Below are positions 5,211-11,028 of a stretch of 11,028 bases of DNA, in pieces (the stretch's first letter is position 1; each line of letters starts with the position of its first letter). The stretch comes from Planctomycetaceae bacterium (GTDB lineage: Bacteria; Planctomycetota; Planctomycetia; Pirellulales; Thermoguttaceae): NCBI GenBank assembly GCA_031267635.1, contig JAIRYX010000144.1, positions 1 through 11,028 on the forward strand, in the 5' to 3' direction. Below the pieces are notes generated by a model. The model was given only the letters and a program-made list of their open reading frames with translations. It had not been told where the DNA came from and searched no databases. The translations under genes and the position numbers were made by a program.

Positions 5211-6386
5211 CTATAATGATTTACTTTCGCCACCGGCAATGGATCCGCATGCCCCCCAGATGCCAAAAACGCTTGCGCCTTTGTAGTTTGCATCGTGAAG
5301 ATAACTTGTATTGGCAGGCGGCCCGCCGCAATCAATATTGTCATTGACAAACTTAACGCTACCGTCAGCTGCAGCGCAATTTACGCCTCCAGGATGATTA
5401 CTATTCGGTGGATAAAACCCCCAATCATTATCATTTGAACCTTTGGCACAAGCTGGAGCATTTGGCGGTACCGTTGTATTGAAAATCGCATAGATTACTG
5501 GAACATCGTAAACCCGCCCACCGCGAAAAACATTTTTTGATCCGCTTAATACCAGCGGGTTTGCCATATCTTTGGCGTTGTTCATACACCCTGCGGGATG
5601 TGGTTGACCGCCGGAGTCAATATCAGCATAAAAATAGATCCCGCCGCGAAGATTTCGTGTTCCCTGAGTGTCAGCAGTAACACCCTCGCTGCATAGGAAG
5701 GTATTACTTGAACCGTCAACAATACTTGCAAATGTTCGATAGAATACCTGAACACTTGTCATATCATCGCCGCCGGTGTTGTTACAAAGAACAATACCGC
5801 GAGCTGAACCAGTGTTATTAATGTTGAGAGTATCGCCAAGACAAGTCAAGATGTTGGTACGGGCGGAATTTCCCAATCCGGGCAACCGCGCATTACCATC
5901 AGACGGACAAAGGAATGTCGCAATAACCGTTCGCGTGTTGACAGTATCGTTGTAAGGTTTGTCTGTGCTGTTACTAATAGAGTCGTAGAGTGGTAATTGT
6001 TCAATAAACGGTAATATTCTGGCATTCTGATTCCATCGTTTGCAGTTTGCGGTGGAAATACTACCGGCAATTCCAGGAAATGCGCCGTAAACGTCGTGGT
6101 AGTTGTGCCATGCAAGAGCAAACTGTTTTTGGTGGTTGCTGCACTGCATTCTTCGCGCCGCTTCGCGAGCAGCTTGAACAGCGGGCAAAAGTAACGCGAT
6201 CAGAATACCGATAATGGCAATGACCACGAGAAGTTCGACCAGAGTAAACGCTCGACGAACAAAAGATCGTTTTCCAAATCGGGCAGAAATGCTCGCAATA
6301 ACACGGGCAAAACAGAGTGAAACCGCACGTACAAAATGGCAGGTTAGCCATTTTGTGTACCCCCCCCCCCTAATACATTCTGACAT
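5211..6386 (-). CDS. DUF1559 pseudopilin-like protein (prepilin N-terminus, H-X9-DG)
   Basis: A member of the planctomycete-expanded DUF1559 family, envelope proteins with a type IV prepilin-like N-terminus. RRAFTLVELLVVIAIIGILI (residues 44-63) is the prepilin cleavage motif and hydrophobic helix, with Ala46 where Gly is usual; LPAVQAAREAARRMQCSNH follows, as is typical. Near the C-terminus, H331 to DG (341-342) matches H-X9-DG exactly. The product is exported and anchored by its N-terminal helix; its precise role is unknown. The start is awkward: the ATG at 6386 is the only in-frame start but has no ribosome site, and an 11-G tract follows at codons 6-9. A better start (ATG at 6424, AGAGG eight bases upstream) is one base out of frame. 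The 45-residue segment before the prepilin motif is long for the family. Confidence 0.9.
   Translation of the reverse strand: MSECIRGGGYTKWLTCHFVRAVSLCFARVIASISARFGKRSFVRRAFTLVELLVVIAIIGILIALLLPAVQAAREAARRMQCSNHQKQFALAWHNYHDVYGAFPGIAGSISTANCKRWNQNARILPFIEQLPLYDSISNSTDKPYNDTVNTRTVIATFLCPSDGNARLPGLGNSARTNILTCLGDTLNINNTGSARGIVLCNNTGGDDMTSVQVFYRTFASIVDGSSNTFLCSEGVTADTQGTRNLRGGIYFYADIDSGGQPHPAGCMNNAKDMANPLVLSGSKNVFRGGRVYDVPVIYAIFNTTVPPNAPACAKGSNDNDWGFYPPNSNHPGGVNCAAADGSVKFVNDNIDCGGPPANTSYLHDANYKGASVFGIWGACGSIAGGESKSL
6331..6356 (-). repeat. Perfect hairpin inside the 5' coding region of the DUF1559 gene
   Basis: ACAAAATGGC (6331-6340) and GCCATTTTGT (6347-6356) form a perfect 10-bp inverted repeat around a six-base loop, and GTAC lies just outside on both sides. 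It sits four bases from the 11-G tract, within codons encoding the leader ahead of the prepilin motif. Confidence 0.65.
6360..6370 (-). repeat. Homopolymer tract of 11 G (coding strand), candidate slippage site
   Basis: Eleven consecutive C's on the plus strand read as G's in the DUF1559 gene, between the start codon and the prepilin motif. Tracts of this length are prone to slipped-strand errors. With 11 G's the ATG at 6386 is in frame with the prepilin motif and the ATG at 6424 runs to a stop after 26 codons; with 12 or 9 G's the 6424 start is the one in frame. Confidence 0.6.
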
Positions 6387-6421
6387 AGTGCAAAAAATTC
6401 AAACACGTTGTTTAGCTTTTT

Positions 6422-6437
6422 CATTGCTGAAACCTCT
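6422..6437 (-). promoter_or_regulatory. Ribosome site and alternative ATG for the DUF1559 gene
   Basis: On the minus strand AGAGG (plus 6433-6437) precedes the ATG at 6424-6422 by eight bases; the product would begin MKKLNNVFEFFALCQNVLGG. It is the best-supported initiation site in this leader but is one base out of frame with the prepilin-coding frame at the present G-tract length. Confidence 0.5.
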
Positions 6438-6504
6438 TCATTTTAAGTTTTTGGGAATTTGAAAGGCAAAAGTCACCTGTCGATACTGCTTAACAGTTAA
6501 TTTT

Positions 6505-6533
6505 ATTATACACAAAAATTCGGAGTCTTCCAA
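6505..6533 (-). promoter_or_regulatory. Promoter of the DUF1559 gene
   Basis: On the minus strand TTGGAA (plus 6528-6533) and a perfect TATAAT (plus 6505-6510) are exactly 17 bases apart. The expected start near 6498 gives a leader of about 75 bases to the ATG at 6424 and 112 to the ATG at 6386. Confidence 0.6.
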
Positions 6534-6637
6534 GGGGAATATGAGATATTTTAAAAAATTTTCAAAATATCTTTTAGCTTCAAAAAGGGACATTGGGCAA
6601 TACTGCTTGCGCAGGCATTTTTTGCGTACCTTCCCCT

Positions 6638-6738
6638 CTAGTACGAAGTTCCTCCATTTCCCTCGATATGAAAAATGTCAAATTTATAGGTATTTTCCGT
6701 TGTAAAATGCCAAGTGAAGTTGCGTGACTTCGTACTAG
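6638..6738. repeat. ~100-bp segment bounded by a perfect 12-bp inverted repeat
   Basis: CTAGTACGAAGT (6638-6649) and ACTTCGTACTAG (6727-6738) are exact inverted copies enclosing 77 bases with no open frame of note. It lies between the divergent DUF1559 and glycoside hydrolase genes. It could be a tiny non-autonomous element or a pair of sites for a regulator of the hydrolase; nothing seen decides between them. The rest of 6534-6885 holds an AT-rich inverted repeat near 6544-6573 (AGATATTTT/AAAATATCT) and no gene. Confidence 0.5.
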
Positions 6739-6824
6739 GCACTAAAATCCCAATGGTCACTTTTATCTTCATCGCTGAAATTTTTGGGACTTCTTTTTTG
6801 CCGCTTTTTTTCCCAAAAAAAATC

Positions 6825-6833
6825 TGATACAAT
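6825..6833 (+). promoter_or_regulatory. Possible extended -10 of the glycoside hydrolase promoter
   Basis: TGATACAAT matches the extended -10 pattern (TG, one base, TACAAT). No good -35 lies 16-18 bases upstream, which is usual for extended -10 promoters. Transcription would start near 6840, giving a ~45-base leader to the ATG at 6886. Confidence 0.4.
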
Positions 6834-6885
6834 ATTTTTTTGTTTCACTTCGATTAACCTCTTAACTTGAAAAAGGGAAAGAAAA

Positions 6886-9800
6886 ATGACGAGGCAACTT
6901 TTCAGCGTTTTTAGAAAAACGGCATTCGGGACACTCTTATTATACTTTGCAGGGATTTCCGGCTCGGCACAAGAAGCGGCGCAAGTTTCTGGCGAGACGG
7001 TAGACCAAATTCGGGCAACGTTTCAGCAACCTGGGCGCGATTACAGTAGCGGTCCGCTTTGGACATGGAACGATTTGCTGACCGAAGAGCAAGTCCGCTC
7101 GACAATGCGGGATATGTCGGCACAACATGTTAAGCAGGTTTGGGTGCATCCGCGACCGGGATTGATGACGCCTTATTTGAGCGATGATTGGTTTCGGCTT
7201 TGGGAAATCGCGCTCGACGAAGCGGAAAAACTCGATATGAATGTTTGGATTTACGACGAAAATTCATATCCGTCCGGTTTTGCGGGCGGCTTTGTGCCGG
7301 AAGCGTTGCCCGATTCTCGCGGCAAGGGGTTGCATCTGCAACGAGTCAAAGAACTCGCCGCCGTTGACGACGCGGTTTGGTACGTTTACAAAATTACTAC
7401 AAACGAAGCCGACACGGAGTCGTTTGAAAATGTGACTGCATGGGCAAAGGAACAAAAGCAGCTTCCCGCCGGAAATTGGCTAATCGGCAAAGTTCAACTT
7501 GCGGGAACGGGCGGCTGGTTCGGCGGTTGGTGGTATGTCGATTTGTTGAAACAGGGCGTGACGAAAAAATTTATTGAAATCACTTTGGAACCGTACCGTA
7601 AACGCTTTGGGGAACAATTCGGCAAACGGCTTCCCGGATGGTTTACCGATGAACCGCATTTACAGGTGGCGGGCGGTTTGACTTGGAACGAGGAAATTCC
7701 GCAGTTGTTCGAGAAAAAATTCGGTTATTCGCTCATTGAGAATCTTCCGTCGCTCTCGTCGGAAACCGGCGATTGGAAAAAAGTGCGGCACAACTATCAG
7801 CAGATTCTACTCGACTTATTTATTGAACGTTGGGCGAAACCATGTTACGATTACTGCGAAAAATACGGCTTGCAATTCACCGGACATTACTGGGAACATG
7901 GGTGGCCCGGCGCCGGGCATGGTCCCGATAATATGGCAATGTACGCATGGCATCAGCGACCGGCGATTGATATTTTGATGAATCAATATAACGAAGGCGT
8001 CAACGCTCAATTCGGCAACGCGAGAAGCGTTAAGGAGCTTGCGTCGGTTGCTAATCAGATGGGTTACAAGCGGACGCTCAGCGAAACTTACGGTGCGGGC
8101 GGTTGGGATTTGCGGTTTGAGGATATGAAACGTATTGCCGATTGGCAATACGCGCTCGGTGTGAACACGACCAACGAACACCTTTCTTACGTTACCATCC
8201 GAGGTGCGAGAAAACGCGATCATCCGCAATCTTTCTCGTATCATGCGTCGTGGTGGGAGGCGTATCATCTCATGGCGGACTATCACACGCGACTCTCTTA
8301 CGCTTTGACACGCGGTGAACAAATCAATCATGTTTTGGTGATTGAACCGACAACAACCGCTTGGATGTATCAAGGAAATTCACATCTTTCCAAAATCGGC
8401 AATGAGTTTCAGGACTTTGTGAATACGCTGGAACGTTATCAAGCGGAGTATGATCTCGGTAGCGAAGATATGATTGCTCGTTGGGGAAAAATTGAAAACG
8501 GTCAATTTGTCGTCAACAAGCGCGCGTATGATTTAGTGGTTCTTCCGCCGAATATGGAAAACATCAACAGCAAAACGTTGGAACTTTTAACGGCATATAT
8601 GCAGGCGAAAGGTTCGTTAATTTGTTGTTCTTATCCTGAACGTGTTGACGGGAACGCGAACGCGGAGGTGAAAAAAACGTTGGGCGGTGAAATTGTCGCT
8701 CCTCATACAGCCGCGTCAGCCATGTTGCTCGCCCGCACGGGATTCCATTATAACGCTTATGGCATTCCCAATGATGCTTATGGAGGATCAAAACCGATTT
8801 TTGAAGCATATTCAAAAGAACAAGCGGCAACACGCCCGCCGGGTAAATTGTTTCATCATCGGAGGAATGTGGCTGGCGGAGAAATTTTATTTTTCTGTAA
8901 TACAGATATTAACAACCGGGCTGTAGGACGAGCAAGCAGTACCGCAAAATCCGCCGAACAATGGAATCCAGAAACGGGAACGATTTCTCCTTATCCGTAT
9001 GAATCCGGCGATCAAGGAATCACATTTAACGTCAATCTTCCTCCATGCGGAAGTTTGCTTCTCTTTTTGAGCAACGAACCGCCGAAAGAAAAAGTCGTTG
9101 CGATCCCCAGCACGGTTCAAAGAGTTTATCAGCCACTTGCAGCGCCGGAAGTCAAGCGTACTTCGCCGAATGTTCTAACGATTGATTACGTGGACGTGAA
9201 CATCGGCGGCGAAATACGAACGAATCAATACGCTTACGAAGCGAACAAATGGATTTGGCAAAAACACGGATTTGCCAAAAATCCTTGGGATAATGAAGTT
9301 CAATTCAAAGACCAATTAATTACGAAAACGTTTCCGCAGGACAGCGGCTTTTCGGCGACATACAAATTTACGCTGACCGGACAAATTCCGTATCCGCTTC
9401 ATCTCGTGATTGAACGTCCTGATCTTTATGCGATAACCTGCAATGGAAAACAAGTGTCCGCGAAACCGGGCGATTGGTGGCTTGATAAAGCGTTCGGTAA
9501 AGTCAATATTTCATCCGCCGCGAAGCTCGGTGCGAACGAAGTGACGATAACCGCAAAACCGATGACGATGTGGCACGAACTCGAACCGGCTTATTTAATC
9601 GGCGATTTTTCCGTCGAACCGACGGCGGAAGGTTTTGAAGTAAAAGCGTCGAGACCGCTTTATCTCGTTCCGCCGGAGAATATTGAGGACGTTCATTCCG
9701 GCACGATGGAAGGTGTGGCATGGCTGACAAGCGGCGTCGGTTTTGCGCCGGAAGACAAATTGGCGGATGACTTCGCGCCGTATCTCGTGTTCGATCTTGG

Positions 9801-10800
9801 CGAAATGCGTGTTGTGGAAAGCGTGAAAATCTGGAACTACAACGAAACAAATCTGACGAAACGCGGCGTTGCAAGTTTGAAAATTTATGCGGCAAACACG
9901 CCGGATGCTACGATGGAAGCAACGACGCGAGAAACGTTTCAACAATCGCGGCGCAAATACCGAGAGCAAGGCGGAAACATCAACGAGTTCACTTATCCTA
10001 AAAAGAAACAGCTTCTCGGCGAGTATCCACTGACACCCGGTAGCGGCAACGATCCGCAAACGATTCAATTTAATCCGAACGGACAACGACTATTCGACCG
10101 CGACGACCGCCGATGCCGTTACTTAATTTTCGAGATCGTCTCCAATCACAATGGCATGCAATATCCGATTCCCGCGCCGGCGGAAGGAGCCGCGCCGCAA
10201 AAATTCGACGACAACGCTTTTGTCGGGCTTTCGGAAGTGAAAATTTTCCACGAATCAAGCGGCGGCAGAATTTACGAAATCGAAAAACCGGCTATTGTCA
10301 AAGCGTCAAGCGAATTGACGATTCGTTCCTTCGACCGCGCCGCAAAACATTTGGCGGACGGTTCGGGATTAATACGTCCTGAACGCGGCTGGAATCAGCA
10401 AGGAATGCCGTTTTACGCCGACGGCGTGGCTTATACGGAAAAATTTAATTTCGGACAAAACGCTGCAACAAACGCCAAGAACCGCTATTTTGTGACGCTC
10501 AACAAATGGTACGGCAGCGTCGCCAAAGTAACGGTAAACGGCAAAGACGCGGGTTATATCGGATTCGCTCCTTGGCAATGCGATGCAACGAAATTTGTCA
10601 AACCGGGCGTGAATGAAATTACGGTGACGGTTATCGGCACACCGAAAAACCTGTTAGGACCGCATCACAGCGGCGTCATGCGCGGCGCCGCATGGCCCAA
10701 TGCATTCTGGATCGCTCCGCAAGACGGACCACCGCCGGGAAACAACTACGACGTGATCGGTTACGGATTGTTTGAACCGTTTATCGTGGTGGAAAAATAA
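6886..10800 (+). CDS. Large secreted glycoside hydrolase, GH106-like (alpha-L-rhamnosidase type)
   Basis: A 1304-residue exported enzyme predicted to cleave a plant-, algal- or microbial-type polysaccharide. It has a signal peptide with likely cleavage after GISGSA (residue 28). The catalytic part (about 45-470) has hallmarks of the GH106 and related barrel enzymes: PLWTWNDLLTEEQV (57-70), a V(W)IYDENSYPSGFAGG segment (120-135), TDEPH (254-258) and SETYGAGGW (399-407). Glu256 and Glu400 are candidate catalytic carboxylates (inference). Residues about 480-660 resemble the Rossmann/GATase-like domain seen after such barrels (YDLVVLPP, 548-555). A discoidin/galactose-binding-like module follows at about 930-1125 (YLVFDLGE, 966-973), and a terminal beta-sandwich with VTVNGKDAGYIGF (1216-1228). 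AGGGA-type site: AGGGA at 6874-6878, seven bases before the ATG. It stands alone on its strand. Rhamnosidase specificity is likely but not proven; another related hydrolase family is possible. Confidence 0.88.
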   Translation: MTRQLFSVFRKTAFGTLLLYFAGISGSAQEAAQVSGETVDQIRATFQQPGRDYSSGPLWTWNDLLTEEQVRSTMRDMSAQHVKQVWVHPRPGLMTPYLSDDWFRLWEIALDEAEKLDMNVWIYDENSYPSGFAGGFVPEALPDSRGKGLHLQRVKELAAVDDAVWYVYKITTNEADTESFENVTAWAKEQKQLPAGNWLIGKVQLAGTGGWFGGWWYVDLLKQGVTKKFIEITLEPYRKRFGEQFGKRLPGWFTDEPHLQVAGGLTWNEEIPQLFEKKFGYSLIENLPSLSSETGDWKKVRHNYQQILLDLFIERWAKPCYDYCEKYGLQFTGHYWEHGWPGAGHGPDNMAMYAWHQRPAIDILMNQYNEGVNAQFGNARSVKELASVANQMGYKRTLSETYGAGGWDLRFEDMKRIADWQYALGVNTTNEHLSYVTIRGARKRDHPQSFSYHASWWEAYHLMADYHTRLSYALTRGEQINHVLVIEPTTTAWMYQGNSHLSKIGNEFQDFVNTLERYQAEYDLGSEDMIARWGKIENGQFVVNKRAYDLVVLPPNMENINSKTLELLTAYMQAKGSLICCSYPERVDGNANAEVKKTLGGEIVAPHTAASAMLLARTGFHYNAYGIPNDAYGGSKPIFEAYSKEQAATRPPGKLFHHRRNVAGGEILFFCNTDINNRAVGRASSTAKSAEQWNPETGTISPYPYESGDQGITFNVNLPPCGSLLLFLSNEPPKEKVVAIPSTVQRVYQPLAAPEVKRTSPNVLTIDYVDVNIGGEIRTNQYAYEANKWIWQKHGFAKNPWDNEVQFKDQLITKTFPQDSGFSATYKFTLTGQIPYPLHLVIERPDLYAITCNGKQVSAKPGDWWLDKAFGKVNISSAAKLGANEVTITAKPMTMWHELEPAYLIGDFSVEPTAEGFEVKASRPLYLVPPENIEDVHSGTMEGVAWLTSGVGFAPEDKLADDFAPYLVFDLGEMRVVESVKIWNYNETNLTKRGVASLKIYAANTPDATMEATTRETFQQSRRKYREQGGNINEFTYPKKKQLLGEYPLTPGSGNDPQTIQFNPNGQRLFDRDDRRCRYLIFEIVSNHNGMQYPIPAPAEGAAPQKFDDNAFVGLSEVKIFHESSGGRIYEIEKPAIVKASSELTIRSFDRAAKHLADGSGLIRPERGWNQQGMPFYADGVAYTEKFNFGQNAATNAKNRYFVTLNKWYGSVAKVTVNGKDAGYIGFAPWQCDATKFVKPGVNEITVTVIGTPKNLLGPHHSGVMRGAAWPNAFWIAPQDGPPPGNNYDVIGYGLFEPFIVVEK

Positions 10801-11028
10801 TTGATTTTGAAAAATGCACATTTGGGGGAACGAACGAATAAGCAATTGACGGTAAAACTTTTTGCTCTGATGGGCTGTCCTATTCAAAAGTATTAACACA
10901 AGTTTTGGTAATATATATCGATTGCGTAGTATAGTCGGGGAAATTATTGTTTAGATATTTTGGTATTGCATTTTTTTTGTTTATTTTTTATTATTTCCGG
11001 TATGGTTTTCAAATAGAATTAGGCGATT
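10801..11028. other. AT-rich intergenic tail
   Basis: After the hydrolase stop the sequence is AT-rich with long T runs (10970-10995). No gene, tRNA, strong hairpin terminator or convincing promoter was found. TTGACG at about 10847-10852 resembles a -35 but lacks a matching -10. Confidence 0.5.

Noticed and set aside
6310..6335. Minus-strand TACGTGCGGTTTCAC resembling the 3' strand of a group II intron domain V
   Set aside because: No complementary 5' strand or tetraloop lies at the required distance.
6061..6351. ATG at 6351 opening a 96-codon minus frame in the DUF1559 gene
   Set aside because: It is the alternative frame through the prepilin region, Cys-rich and without a family; noted only as the third slippage product of the G tract.
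7816..8373. 185-codon minus frame inside the glycoside hydrolase
   Set aside because: It is a shadow of a clearly conserved coding sequence on the plus strand and has no independent start signal or domain.
9595..10086. 163-codon minus frame inside the glycoside hydrolase
   Set aside because: Arg/Phe-rich shadow translation with no promoter or ribosome site.
1..11028. CRISPR arrays, toxin-antitoxin pairs, restriction or defence gene clusters
   Set aside because: No evenly spaced short direct repeats and no recognisable defence proteins were seen on either strand.

Overview
The window looks like chromosomal DNA from an uncultured planctomycete of moderate-to-low GC. The main reasons are a DUF1559 protein with a prepilin-type N-terminus and a perfect H-X9-DG motif, a compact cytoplasmic Ser/Thr kinase, small lipoproteins with carboxypeptidase-regulatory-like folds, and a very large secreted glycoside hydrolase. 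Family assignments were made by eye; no database search was run, and nothing here fixes genus or family.

Layout. Positions 1-117 are the 3' end of a group II intron: domain V with a CGC triad and domain VI with a bulged branch-point A. It abuts a hairpin-forming repeat (119-209), followed by a dispersed repeat (216-402) and gene-poor DNA. On the minus strand come tRNA-Thr(CGT) (747-819) and a DAC-domain diadenylate cyclase (946-about 2007). On the plus strand follow a small lipoprotein gene with a good promoter (2383-2625), a hairpin repeat, an intrinsic terminator, and a stand-alone Ser/Thr kinase (2970-3947). The kinase converges on a minus-strand lipoprotein (4451-4936), and the gap between them is filled by a ~450-bp imperfect palindrome containing two inverted copies of the dispersed repeat. 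Next is a minus-strand DUF1559 pseudopilin-like gene (5211-6386) with an 11-G tract near its start. A divergent intergenic region with a 12-bp perfect inverted repeat leads to a 1304-residue secreted GH106-like glycoside hydrolase (6886-10800). The last ~230 bp show no gene.

The genes do not form one operon: each has its own promoter-like sequence or is alone on its strand. Two themes emerge. One is an intergenic landscape rich in small repeats (an intron, hairpin repeats, a TIR-bounded MITE-like element). The other is envelope/secretion biology: a lipoprotein pair, a pseudopilin-like protein and an exported polysaccharide-degrading enzyme, alongside signalling proteins (c-di-AMP synthase, kinase). 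I did not find a clearly new multi-gene system. The most notable observations are the homopolymer-associated frame conflict at the DUF1559 start, the repeat palindrome between convergent genes, and the intron sitting at the edge of a hairpin repeat.
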